Shown: in pieces, positions 11,598-22,735 of the stretch
Layout of the letters: each line of letters starts with the position of its first letter
Position numbering within the stretch: the stretch's first letter is position 1
Source: Takakia lepidozioides
Taxonomy: Eukaryota; Streptophyta; Takakiopsida; Takakiales; Takakiaceae
Direction of reading: 5' to 3'
NCBI GenBank assembly: GCA_030704615.1
Contig: CM060731.1
Location: 4,216,001-4,280,000, forward strand
Length of the DNA: 64,000 nt
Translations under genes and position numbers: made by a program
Notes under the pieces: model-generated
The model's input: only the letters and a program-made list of their open reading frames with translations
Told to the model about the DNA's origin: nothing
Database searches by the model: none

Positions 11598-11800
11598 AGA
11601 GGCCAAGTGATTAGGGCACAAGGCTGCCTTACAAATGGTTATGGGTTCAAAGCCACATATGTGTATATTGGATTTTACCCATATAAAAGGCGGTAACCGG
11701 ATCAATGGGGACATTCAAGTTCTTGGGGGAGGGTTGAGGAGTCGTGTTGGCGGGTCGTCCACCTTCCAAACAAAAGGCAGTATTAGCCCATAGGGTACTA
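11598..11800 (+). mobile_element. tRNA-headed SINE-like sequence
   Basis: GGCCAAGTGATTAGGGCAC looks like a degenerate pol III A box. About 30 bp later GGTTATGGGTTCAAAGCC gives a good B box (GGTTCRANNCC). No full tRNA fold follows, so this is a tRNA-derived retroposon rather than a tRNA gene. Ends and target duplications are not clear. Confidence 0.4.
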
Positions 11801-12096
11801 AAGGACACCGTAAGTTGCATTTGTTTTGGCTAGAGTCTCTCCTCAGATAGGTAGCAAGCATACGGGAGCACATAGGCATATTCTACATATTTCAAAAAAA
11901 TCCGAAGAATATGCGATAGCGGAACCAAAATGTACTCACGTGACAAAATTTATGAAATTAATCGTCCAAAGCTTAACTCACATTAGCACAAAGATCCACA
12001 AATATATCTGCCGGAACTCAAAGGTCACTGAACGTAAACAATGTGGCATTTGGTAATACATTGTGTTAGAACACCCACAAGAACCACCCAATCAAT

Positions 12097-12216
12097 GGGT
12101 TTCGCCAGCGAAATGCAAACGCATCTTGGGCTTTTGCCACCGAAACTTGGGTTTCGCCGGCAAACTTGGATTTTAGCCAACGAAACTTAGGGTTTTGTCG
12201 GCGAAATTAGGGTTTG
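12097..12216 (+). repeat. run of degenerate TTTCGCCGGCGAAA palindromes
   Basis: About five imperfect copies of GGTTTCGCCGGCGAAA separated by roughly 20-25 bp (GGGTTTCGCCAGCGAAA, TTTTGCCACCGAAA, GGGTTTCGCCGGCAAA, TTTAGCCAACGAAA, GGTTTTGTCGGCGAAA), followed by a poly-T run. Function unknown. Confidence 0.6.
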
Positions 12217-13131
12217 GTTTGGTTTTTTTTTTTTTTTTTTTTGGTTTAGGTTTCTCCCTTTCAAGCTCCTTCTATATGCTTAAGATTATATTTAGACACC
12301 ACGTAGACCCTATATACAGAAAGACTGTCAAATGTTCATCTATTACATGTATTTCCGCTGGCATACATATCATCCCCGTAACCGTGGATCCCACTCTCGC
12401 GGCGTGTTTTTTGTGCTCACGCCATACCAATCCCCTCCTCACACTTCAACACATGTCCATCCCTTCACATTCGTCGCTTCAACACAGTGGTCGTTGTACA
12501 TAGGTTGAGCCAAACAGTAGCTAGGGTCAAGAGCCCAAAGCGCCCTGCCTAAATAAGAAATTCTACCTCTAAGAATAGAAGCCGCCCGACACAACATTAC
12601 ATAATCCCATTTATACAAGCAAGTTTTTGACACATCATCCACCAAGCTCTTATCCTAATCCAAATGTAGATGTTAACTAGAAGACATATTAGTCTAAAGA
12701 AAGCCATAGCCAACTCACCGTAATTTGCCAATTGTCAATGACTCATAAATTAAGGTATGTAATCTAGATAAAGTTACTGTGCTTGTCAAGAAGCGGCGAC
12801 GGTTGAAGTCTCTTTTCTTTACAATATCAGAGTATTCGGTTGTGGTTAGTTAGTTGCATAGATCAATAACTTGTATAAATGGACAAATGATTTTACATTT
12901 TATTAAATATATTTTCATTTTATTTTCAAAAAAAATCTTAAAAAGCTACATCCTAGATTCAATTTACAGCATAATTCTACATTCACAAATTAATTCATAA
13001 ATATTTATCATATGAAATTTAATGTCAAATTACCAACTACCGTATTATCTAGTATAATTTGATCATATTTGGCTAATTGCCTTCTAGTGGAAGATGGAAC
13101 ACCTCCATGACATCTAACACGTGGTTTGAAC

Positions 13132-13630
13132 CAGTGTTGGACTGGTATTAGGTTTAGGACATTCCAGACTGGACTAGTATCTAAGAGCATCCCCACCCTA
13201 CAGAACCCAGCACGCCAACGGAATATGAGGGTATGGTGGGCGGAAAACGTCCCCACCAACGCACTGAACCCTATATCCCATGAAAAGCGGGCACAAAATA
13301 TCGTTCCGTGCACTGAACCTGAGCCCCGTATTCAGTGCACGGAATAGGTCCCTGAATCCAAGTCAACATGACCAAGCGCGTCCCTGTCAGCATCTTGGCG
13401 GAGACCTCGCCCCTTCCTGCCAGTGGGAAGCGAGGTGCGCAGGGATTGTGTGGGCGATTCAGGGACAAGGGTGTGCGCGAGTCTGGCTGCCAAGCCACAG
13501 AACCCAACAGCCTGAATAGATGACACTATCTTTGGCGTTACCAGGAGCTTTTCGGGGGCTAAAGGGGGGGGGGATGCTCCTAATGTCAATGCATATACCG
13601 GTCCTTCACCTATATACTAGTCCAACACTG
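13132..13630. mobile_element. hAT-type MITE, 499 bp, perfect 8-bp target duplication
   Basis: The ends CAGTGTTGGACTGGTAT and ATACTAGTCCAACACTG are inverted repeats. They are flanked by identical GTTTGAAC at 13,124-13,131 and 13,631-13,638. CAGTGTTG-type ends with an 8-bp duplication are typical of hAT transposons. It has no coding sequence. A second terminal-inverted-repeat element is nested inside. Two further elements with the same ends occur in the window (35,232-36,059 and 60,493-61,224). Confidence 0.88.
13185..13580. mobile_element. nested MITE inside the hAT-type element
   Basis: GAGCATCCCC at 13,185 and GGGGATGCTCC ending at 13,580 form short inverted ends, with TAA on both outer sides (13,182-13,184 and 13,581-13,583). 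This suggests a 3-bp duplication as in PIF/Harbinger-type elements. The interior is GC-rich and non-coding, with inverted GTGCACTGAA blocks near 13,310-13,340. Confidence 0.5.
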
Positions 13631-15167
13631 GTTTGAACCCACAACCATTAATGAAGCATATGCCTTTAACATTGGACTAAAGTAAAACCAGCGGTTAATT
13701 GTGTATACCATACGCGCAAGCGGTTTCGGCACCCAGCTGTGGAATTATTTAATTTTTGAGACCTGGATACTTCCGACACATGGAAAGTAGTTTCCAGAGT
13801 TTTCGGCTAATTTTTCGACATTGCACAAGCTACTCTCCTCCAGTATGCTATGAGTGAAGCTTGAAGTGCATTACGTTTAGTTGCTAGTTGATAAGTGGAT
13901 TTCAGATTTGAATTTTCCATTTTCAACATATTCTCCTTCTATTTTTACTAATTCGGACATTGTGAGCTTGAAATTTCTCGAATATTTCAGACAAAATGGT
14001 TCAACTTTCTCCATATTTTTGGACAGTGCCATTTTTAATTAATTATATGCGAAACCGACCGTAGGGTAGTATGGCTCAGCTCCAACTTATTTTTCATAAG
14101 TTTTTCCATTTTAGAGATGTTACTTGGATGTGGAAGTAGTTTAGTACCCTAGTTTCCTGCAAAGGAGAGGAGTTGACACCTGGGGAAGGCATAACATGTG
14201 CTTAACTATTTTTGACACGGATGCATAGTCTCCTCGAGAAACCAGTAAGATAAAACTAAAAATAAAAGAACTGGCTAAATGCTGGCTGTCAATGATGCAA
14301 GTAAGAAAGATGCAGACCTGTCACATAGTACATACTTACCGACTTTCCAAGACTTTGCCCCACCGACTTCACGAGGTCGCTTTTCCACGTGAGACTAGTC
14401 TGGTTCTGAAGGGTTGCAAAGCCATGTCGATGTGTGGGATGCACTGCCACTTGCTTCGCTGCCACAAGTACTTGAACCACTTGCCGGACGTGTGACACGG
14501 CGGGCAGGTGTCACATGTCCACAGGTTGCTAAGCTTTGCTGCCCTCTACAGCATAATGATGACGTGTATTGTGGTCCGAGTCATGCCATAACTGCTCTGG
14601 ACTGAATATAGTACTGCAAAACTATCTCACATTCAATGAGCGGATCTTGTGTCTATGTTTCGCCACATGGAGGACCCACATCCCAGAATGTATTTTATTG
14701 CTTACCGATGAACCTACTACATAAGATGCCTGTGAGACTATGATGTGAGTCCGCCACTCCTAAAGTTTATATATGTATATTAATTTAAATAAAGTAAAAT
14801 AAATGGAAATAAAGCTCCAAATGTACCAGGCTTCCTCCCCTTTTACTCAAATATATATATATATATGGAAAACCCCAACTCAATCAAGTCCATACAATAA
14901 TTAAATAGTGAAGGGGTGTAGCAACTAGCAACTACGTCGGAAGGACGGTAAAATAGTCCGAAGGGAGAACGATATAATTAGGATGGACAGAAATAACCCA
15001 GAGCCTGCCACGAGGCGTTAGGAAAAAAAATGGTTTTGTTTTTCCCTCACCGACAGAGAGTTTGGCATCTTTGGTGACGCAGTGCATTGGTGTCACTGGG
15101 GTTCACTCTTACTTACTCATACGAAGCTGGCTCTATGTTTTCCGTCAGTTCGCTTCAAAAGAAAATC

Positions 15168-15392
15168 GGATGGTAGCACAGCTGGTAAGTGCACAATGTG
15201 TCGCCTTAGTGGTTCGAGGTTCAAACCCGCTGCCCTGCCCCGTGTGTGGATTGTTCCTGGCGTTTCTGTCTGGATGTTTTCGTCCTGTGTGCCTCCTATC
15301 GCTTATCTGAAAGGGGGTAATTTTTCCCCCTCCTCAAGGGCCTGATTGTCGCTCCCAGGTTTCCTTTTTTAAATAAATAAATAAATATTCTG
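15168..15392 (+). mobile_element. tRNA-headed SINE with shared 3' tail
   Basis: GGTAGCACAGCTGGTAAGTG (A-box-like) and GGTTCGAGGTTCAAACCCGC (B box) head a body that ends GGGCCTGATTGTCGCTCCCAGG, TTTCCTTTTTT and (AAAT)n. The tail resembles that of the SINEs at 36,226, 51,964 and 62,441 although the head differs, as expected if different tRNA heads use the same LINE machinery. Confidence 0.6.
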
Positions 15393-15759
15393 AAAAATGG
15401 AATAAAAGATGAGGAAAAATAAATAAGTAAACATAGGTGGCAGTGGCCCGACCGGCATTAGTGAGTGGTTGGGCATTTTGTGCGGGTCTCAATCCCTTGG
15501 TCTGTGGGTCTATTATAGCCTCATGGTTACGTGGAAGAGGGCTACTTTTCCCCTCCTCAAGCTACGGCCATTATGTGCTGTCACTCCAAGGTTGAGTCCC
15601 CCCCTAAGCAAGCGAAAATTATGGTGTCACTTCATCTAGAAGCTTTGCATTCAAGGTAGCCCGTCGACCCATTGACCGCACTTTCATACCGATAACTGGA
15701 TTTGAACTACCCATACCCCTCCGTCCCAAGAATTTCTTGGGGGTTGAAATTTGAAACCA

Positions 15760-15960
15760 GTCTAGGTGCATTGGCCTAAGATTGCTAAACCCTTTGGGCA
15801 CATACCCCCTCAGAAGTGGTTGTGGGTTCAATCCACCGATTGGTGTCACAAAGGTTTCCACTTTCTTACAGGAAGGAAGTAGCCCTTGGGGGGTCAAGAC
15901 ACACTATACTTACGCTTCCTTGGGGAGGTCAGTTCTTTGTAAAATAACAGGTTACACACT
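15760..15960 (+). mobile_element. SINE-like sequence, second family
   Basis: GGTTGTGGGTTCAATCCACC is a strong B box, followed by GGTGTCACAAAG. The same sequence recurs at about 35,470-35,660 (AGCGGTTGTGGGTTCAATCC, then GGTGTCACAAAG). The A box region is degenerate here and clearer in the second copy (TAGCCCAGTGGTAATGCCC). Confidence 0.5.
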
Positions 15961-17258
15961 CTTAAAAACCTGCTCTAGATTTTGCTTTGTACTTTTTAGG
16001 GCATTTTGAAGCAGAACTTCCCGAGGAGCACATGTGGCATGGAACCAGTCGTGCCACTGGGGGCGGGATAATGGAACGGGTAGTTCCATTTCTGGAACCT
16101 CGTTGCCAGAGGGAGATTAGTGGAACGCAATCATGTCCCTTGGATGACATATCTTCATCCCAGCTCTCGCTCGGGCCTCCAGTTTCTTAGTTAAGTTACT
16201 GTTCCCTGGTATCTCCATCACGTTCTCCCCCATGGTAGCATGTAAGGGTTTTTAATGTTTTTTCCCTTCAATAAAGCAAAAAAGGCCTTCCTCCCCTTGC
16301 AAAAAATTAAAATTAAAAAAAAAAAAACCCAAATCCACAAGTCTTTTACTGATTCTGAACGCTCCCTCACGTTCTTGCCAATTTTGCAATCCCCGGCAAG
16401 ACAGTCGAGTCTATGCAGAAGAAGTAAGTAACTGGTCGGGTCACAAACCCGTGCCCCTCAACAAAAAGAAATAGAAAAAACCAAGAGACTCCGTGGTGTA
16501 AAAGACAAAATAAACCCAATGAGACGTGTCCACGCGTCTCGCAAAATGTGCAAGCCAAATTAGTGTTGATCCACAACAGATAATGTCACTGTGTAATCAC
16601 GTGAACACGCGTTGGCGCCGCTGCATTTCACGCAACGCACTGCCACATTTTTCCGCAACCCCCATTCCGTTGCGGACTCATTTCAAACTTCGCTCTACTT
16701 ACGAGAACCACCGACGAGGCGTTGATCAGAATTCCCCATCTGTGGCCCCAACCGCACAGTTGCACACACACGTGACACAGGCCCCACAGTCGACCGCGCG
16801 GTTTCCTCCGGGAGCCACGACTGACGAGCCGCCCTTGAGGGCTGCTGCCGCGCGGACGGAGAAGAGCGCAGAACGTGGGCCGCGTCGCTGCCGTGCGGGC
16901 CACCCAAGAGCGCGCGCCGGGCTGCCCCGCCGCAGCCTCCCGCCACGGCCTGCCTGCACGCCACCTTGTGGGCTCGCCGCCCGACACGCGTGTGCCCAGT
17001 CACACTGCCTTCCAGTGTGCGTCTTGTCAATGAGGGTTTGAAGAAAGCGAGAGCGAGGGGGGTTTGGTTGCGAGCGAGGCATGCCTTTGATGTCGCTGTG
17101 CGGAGCGGCTTGGCCTGCCTCGGATGTGCAAGGGACGTAATCAATTGAGCTTACCTCTATGCTGCATGATGGATCGTGAGGATTGGAGGCGTAGATTGGA
17201 AGAGGCCGTGACTGTTGGGGAAGGGAGGCGGTAGGTTTTGTGGCAGGGGGGAAAAGGG

Positions 17259-17266
17259 GATAAAAG
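17259..17266 (+). promoter_or_regulatory. TATA-like element upstream of RSH
   Basis: GATAAAAG lies about 50 bp before the proposed RSH start codon, downstream of a G-rich stretch. It is the only TATA-like sequence close to the gene. Position alone supports it. Confidence 0.2.
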
Positions 17267-17312
17267 CTGTGTGTAGGGTTGTAGGATTAGTTAGGGGATA
17301 GTCGGTGGTGGT

Positions 17313-20300
17313 ATGCATATGGTGGGATCTATGACGTTCTATTCAAGCTCCCCTCCTGCTGTCTGGTCTACCCAGAGTGCCTTGAGCGGTGTGACAGCTT
17401 CGGTGAGTGACATTGATATACATTCACGGACTCCGCAGGCACATCATGCCTCACCCAAACCTGTGTTGGTGGGAGGGCTTTCGAGTCTTTTTTCTAGTGC
17501 AAGTACGAGACCTACACTCGCTTCCACATGTTCTGTGAATGATGTACTGGATTCTTCTGGTCACTCCTACTCGTCGGGAATGGTGCGGAGCAGCTCTCAA
17601 AATGACTTGGCACCATGGGAGAGCTTGGAAACCCGCTGTGGGGCGGTCAACGTGCCTGTGTGTTCTTCGCTGAGGTTGAAAGAGCGCAGTCCGGTTTCCG
17701 TGCTTCAAGCTCCCGCATCGCGAGGCAGTAGCCACAACTCTCCCATTTTCTCATTAGTTGCCTGGGAAAGCGCAGCCAGCAGTGGTCTTCCGCCTTTGGA
17801 TCCGCACTTGGACAGAGGTTCCCGAAGAAAATCTTCTTTCAGCGTGGAGGCCCGATGGCCCCTCTCAAGAAGTGTGGGATTTCAGGTGGGGAATGACGGA
17901 GGATTTCCTGGCGACTCTCAAGCTCTTCACTGTCCTGTTACTGATTATGAGTCAACAAGTACTCAAAAACCAGATCATGGGCAAGGAAGGGTTTTCAACA
18001 GTTCATCTTCGGCCACTCCAGCGATCGATTCTTCCACCATGCCTCTTTTTCCTTTTGGAGTGGATCACACAATTACCATACAAAAGGAGACCCCAGAGCT
18101 TTTGGAAGCTAGAGAAAAGGTTCTAAGCATGACAGAGAAAGCTAATGGAGTAGTAGCTGCTTCCCCTGCTGTGTGTCCTACTATCAAAACGCCTTCATCT
18201 TCAGACGAGTTATTAAAAGATGCACAGGCACAGCATAAGATCTTTTCGGATCCATTTGTTATCGAAGCATTTAGACTGGCAGAGGATGCTCACAAAGGGC
18301 AAGTAAGTTCTGTTTAATCTCAAGAAGCCATGGTTTCCGACTGTTCATCATGACATTTTTGTCAATATCTTCTGTAATTACCTTATGGCACTTAGTCCAA
18401 AGTTAATCGGAAAGTCTTGACAACTGAAATAATTCTTAATTTTTGGAGTGTTTTGGAGTCCTGAAACAAGGAATTTTTTTGCAAGAAGGATGGCGAGACA
18501 GGATTGAGCAAGTTTGCATTGAGCGGTACTAAATTGTCTCTCATCACTCTGATTCGACTGTTTTCCCTTTTCCTCCTCTTTCTGATTTTCTTTTTCTGAT
18601 GTTGGTAGTTTCAACGCTTCCCCTCGTCACTAATGTCAAAAAGTTGGTAACAGTGGACAAAAAAATCTGAAATAATGGCTGTACGTTATTTCAACAGTAT
18701 GCTCACACTAGAGGTGGTTGGATTTTGGTTGGCATGGTCGCAGTTTCGACGGAGTGGAGATCTATATCTCGCACATTGTGTGGAAACAGCCTTGATTTTG
18801 GCTGGAACAGGGGCAGACAGTACTGTGGTGGCTGCAGGTTTACTGCATGATACTATTGATGACTGCAATGTGAGCACGCAGCTGCTCCATCGTGTTTTTG
18901 GGGAGGATGTGACTGACCTGGTCCTAGGGGTAAGGAACCTTTCGGCATGATTGGGTCTTTTAAGATTTTTAGCCTTGCAGTACGGATTGACTGGGTGTGT
19001 TTATTGCCCTATGGTTGTACGTCTATCTCTTACGTAGTTATGGCCTCGAGGGAGTTTGTAGAAGTAGATGCCTTCATGTGGCAAGTGAGGTACATGCTTA
19101 ATTCTGTCTCCTCGGTGGTCCCAATCAGACTTTTCTCAGCACCTTAAGAGGATGGTTATGGTTGGTCGTGGTGCTTTACTTCCGGAACTGTTGTGTATTA
19201 TTCATGGATCTGTGCAGCTTTGAAGTTGTTGTTCCCTGTGGTTTGATAAGCTCTGTGGTGTGCATGTCTGCAGGTGTCAAAATTGAGTGAGTTTAGTCAA
19301 CTCGCTCGGGACAATGCAACGGTGTACAACCCGGTGGAAGCAGACAGGCTCCGGACTATGTTCTTAGCCATGGTGGATGTTCGCGTAGTGCTTGTTAAGC
19401 TTGCTGATAGGCTTCATAACATGAGGACCTTGCAAGCTTTGCCAGTTGCAAAGCAGCTTCGCATTGCCGATGAAACCCTGGAGATATTTGCGCCTCTTGC
19501 TAATCGATTAGGTATTTGGACCTGGAAAGCAGAATTAGAAGACCTCTGTTTTAAAATATTGAAGCCTGATGACTACAAGGAGTTAGCAACAAGACTGGCA
19601 GAAGGCTGTCGAGAGGGACTTGTGATGTCTTCCATTTATCAGCTAGATCAAGCCATGCGGCAGCAAGGGGTGTTATTTACGGATCTATGTGGTCGACCCA
19701 AGAATCTGTACAGTATTTTCAAGAAAATGGCAAAGTATGTGTTCTTTTTAAAGACAAGGAGTTTGGGCATGAGTAGACTGTGATCTGCATTTATTTGGGT
19801 GGAGAGTTTGTGGGATTTATCTTTTGGGTGTTTTCTTTATAGTCTCTTTTGTGCTGGATTGTCTTTTTAATCAAGATTGTGATGATGTGCAATTGGGTAA
19901 CCTTTGTCATTGATCCTGTCGTGCAGGAAGGGACGGACAGTGGAGGAAATATTTGATGTCCGAGGATTGCGGTTGATTGTTCCAGATGAGAGTTGTTGTT
20001 ACGATGCCTTAAGTGTTGTTCATCAACTTTGGGCACATATTCCAGGGAAGCTCAAGGATTACATAAGTCAACCGAAAGCCAATGGGTAAGGCTTCTACTC
20101 TGGTGGGTAGCCTAGTGTGATAAGCTTACCTAAACACTGGAAACTCTAGCAGCTATGCTTATACTTGTTTTTGGTGGTTTGTTTATTTATAGGAAAACAG
20201 TGTTCTCCTTTTTGTAAGCTGCAATGGATGTTCATCTTGTGGGTTGCATGTTGAATGCAGATATCAGTCACTGCATACTGTAGTTTGGGGAGATGATGGA

Positions 20301-21088
20301 CATCCCTTGGAGGTGCAAGTTAGGACAATGGAAATGCATCATCAGGCTGAGTTTGGATTGGCTGCTCACTGGAGATACAAGGAGGACAACAGCAAACACT
20401 CATCCTTCGTACTGCAACGGGTTGAGTGGGCTAGATGGGTACTCACATGGCAGAGTGAAATATTTGACACAAAATTGAGGGTTTCTCCTATGGAAGCAGA
20501 TTTGAGACCACCATGCCCATTTCCTGTTCACAAGGATGATTGCCCACATGCAGCAATGTGTTGTGCACCACCACTGTCGGAAGACGATCCTCTCTTTGTC
20601 ATCATGGTGGAGGATGAGAATGTATGTCCTTATGATTATTTTATTTTATTTAGTTTGCACATTCTGTGTTGATACATTAAAATCCAGATTTGACCTTCAC
20701 GTAGGTGGCTGACACTAAAACTTGAAAACACTTGCAGATGATCGTGCAAGAACTGCCTCCAGGTTCCACTGCAGCCGACTTGGTGTCTAACAAAGCAACA
20801 GACCTGGATTCTTTAGCTGCTTGTACAAGTAGGACAAGTCGCAAGCAAATGAGGGCTAAAGTGAACCATCAATTTGTCGAAAATTTCCAACAGAAGCTGA
20901 GGATGGGGGACCTGGTGGAATTGACACCTTCTGATGTCTCCACAGAACCAAGTCCAGTGCGATGTGCAGAACGGCCCTGTGGTAAAATAGCTCTCGAGTT
21001 CCAAAGGGAGCAACTCAAGCGTTTATATCTAGATGGCAGGGCCTATAATGAGGACCAAAGAAGGGCTTCACAAACAACTCTAGCTTAG
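17313..21088 (+). CDS. RSH: RelA/SpoT homologue, RSH2/3-like (chloroplast ppGpp synthetase/hydrolase)
   Basis: Six exons: 17,313-18,302; 18,744-18,929; 19,274-19,734; 19,927-20,085; 20,261-20,621; 20,738-21,088. They splice in phase to 835 residues. Exon 1 alone encodes about 330 residues, a Ser-rich N-terminus likely to hold a plastid transit peptide. The HD hydrolase domain follows (H341, HDTIDD at 365-370, LADRLHN around D437). The synthetase domain has GRPKNLYS (532-539), FDVRGLRL (D556), [17 protein letters not shown] (ends 605) and [19 protein letters not shown]-like segment ends the protein; there is no EF-hand tail, so it is not the calcium-dependent CRSH type. Sequence details fit land-plant RSH2/3 better than RSH1. 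It would make and degrade ppGpp in the chloroplast. HDxxDD instead of HDxxED is shared with RSH2/3. A start at 17,331 is also possible. Confidence 0.95.
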
Positions 21089-21485
21089 TGTGGCAGGGCT
21101 CCTGTAAAACTGTCAATTAGATATGCTAACATGGGTCCCCAGTCAGCAGCTTTCAGCTATGCAGTAATCTTGTGTAGAAAGGTTGATTGTACATATTGTA
21201 AAATCTGTAGGACTAGATATCAGCCAGGTTGGTGACCCATTCATTCATTCTTTACCTTGAAGGATTTTGTAAGGATACACCCATGAGCGCAGCCCATCTG
21301 TCATGGGTGCTTTGTCTCATTCTTTCAAGGAGAGGGCTTTCAATGCAAGGACCCTCTAGACTCAAACAAAATGTATATTTAATAACCTCGTGCCTATTAT
21401 CCATTGCTCTTAACCACCACACTATGCTTTCTACAAACCAATGAAATAACTAATGTTTTATGTGCATATTTTATGTGTTTTTTTT
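21089..21485. other. RSH 3' flank
   Basis: Likely 3' untranslated sequence followed by AT-rich DNA. No other gene is seen. Confidence 0.5.
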
Positions 21486-21641
21486 AGCCCCAGCACACTC
21501 GTTTGCCCGGTAGACCCACCCAGCAAACTCAGTCCGACGGGTAGGGGTGCACCCACCCTTCGCGACCCCCTCTGCCACACGTGGCCCCGTCGCAGCCACA
21601 CGCGCGCGCATTGAAGACGCTATTATCTTTCAATGAGAAGC
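21486..21641. mobile_element. solitary Mutator-like terminus related to element A
   Basis: The last 35 bp (GCATTGAAGACGCTATTATC.. to GAGAAGC at 21,641) match the right end of element A (CCATTGAAGACCCTATTATC.. to GAGAGGC at 32,986). The preceding GC-rich sequence has the same character as a MULE terminal repeat. It sits only 28 bp before element A and is in right-end orientation. I find no matching left end in the window, so it may be a solo terminus or a truncated element. Confidence 0.6.
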
Positions 21642-21669
21642 GGACATGGCAATGTACCATGAAATATAT

Positions 21670-21890
21670 GCCTCTCATTTTAAGATCATAGGGTCTTCAA
21701 TGGGCACGTGCGATGTGGCCGGTGGGCCCCGCGCACGGACGCATGGCTCCCCAGCACCCCGTCCGCCGCACGGCCAGTCCCTCGCCCATGAATCCGCTGC
21801 CCTCCAGTCTGCCAGTCCGTTGCTGGCCAGTCTGATGCCCAGCAATCTGCCAGTCCGCCCACCAGTCCCCTACCATCCAGTCCGTTGACG
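21670..21890 (+). repeat. left terminal inverted repeat of element A
   Basis: About 220 bp. The outer 75 bp match the right repeat at roughly 93 percent by eye, including GGGTCTTCAATGGGCACGTG and GGTGGGCCCCGCGCACGGAC. The inner part is an array of CAGTCYG units: seven CAGTC occurrences between 21,773 and 21,890, many as CCAGTCTGCCAGTCCG. Confidence 0.93.
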
Positions 21891-22586
21891 GCGCAGGATC
21901 GCCACCGTCCATTCCCATAACCCATCCGAGCCCTCCATTTTTAGGGCTGCGAAAATGGCAATGATCTTGCCACCAAATCCCGGCCGCTCTCTTTTGACGG
22001 CTGTTTGTTGTCCGATGTTGCGGTAGGCGTTTCCATGCACGCGCATGTTCTTTTTTTGCGCGCGATGTTCATGATGATGATGAAGTGTGTGCTTGAACAT
22101 GAGAGGACTGTCTCGGCACTACAGCCACCATTGTGCATATGCTTCCACTATTTTTGCCTTCTTGTTGTGCTTTCGGGAACCTTCGTTTTATGGTTTGGTT
22201 CTATGTCATAAATATGGAAAATACGGACATCTGTCGTCGATAACGTCCTCTGCTTGTGATCCGTCATGATATGTTTAGCCCCTTCGTACTGCATCCCTCA
22301 TGAAAGCCTTCACAAGTTTAGTTCGTTAAAGGAACCCATGGGTAACATGGGCGCGAAAATGGCCGAAGCATATGCACATGGGGCCGTGTATTGCAGATTT
22401 CGTATCGGACGATGGGACTGTTTATGTGACCAAGTATAGAGGCTTGCATCCGTCGTGCATAAGTTGTGGAAAAGGGTGGAGAATCTGAAGAAACCCAGCT
22501 TTGTGATGGATCCACATGGTATTATATAAGGGATGGCAGCACAAAAAAACAATTCGAGTCGTCACGGAATACCATCCAGTCCTAAG

Positions 22587-22735
22587 GTCCTCAAACATCC
22601 ACACGCACCTGCTGAATGCAGATGTCTGAGCCACGACGGGAGTAGGTGCAGAATCGGTACATTGTCGCATTTGCCAGGAGACGGACCAGGCTGAGACAAT
22701 TGCATCTGCAAATGCGCGTGGATGTTTGAGGTCCG
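22587..22735. repeat. internal hairpin inside element A
   Basis: CCTCAAACATCCACACGCA near 22,590 is inverted near 22,710-22,735 (TGCGCGTGGATGTTTGAGG). The arms are about 35 bp around a loop of roughly 75 bp. It could be a small inserted MITE or a structural signal; no flanking duplication was identified. Confidence 0.6.

Larger units (their letters stand above)
10648..13123. other. repeat-rich intergenic sequence
   Basis: No gene supported. Contains a GC-rich patch (about 10,900-11,270) of unknown nature, a tRNA-headed SINE-like sequence (about 11,598-11,800), a run of degenerate TTTCGCCGGCGAAA palindromes (12,097-12,216), a poly-T tract (about 12,223-12,242) and an AT-rich stretch near 12,880-13,020. 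Confidence 0.5.
13639..17312. other. intergenic region upstream of RSH
   Basis: AT-rich non-coding sequence gives way to SINE-like insertions (about 15,168-15,390 and 15,760-15,960), a sequence with AATAAA and an A-rich tail (about 16,010-16,335), and a GC-rich zone (about 16,600-17,110) that probably belongs to the RSH promoter or leader. Open frames in the GC-rich zone appear on both strands and look like composition effects. Confidence 0.5.

Noticed and set aside
16526-17144. Long GC-rich open frames on both strands upstream of RSH
   Set aside because: Frames on opposite strands overlap fully, have Arg/Ala/Pro-rich composition typical of GC-rich leader DNA, and show no family motif or splice connection to RSH.
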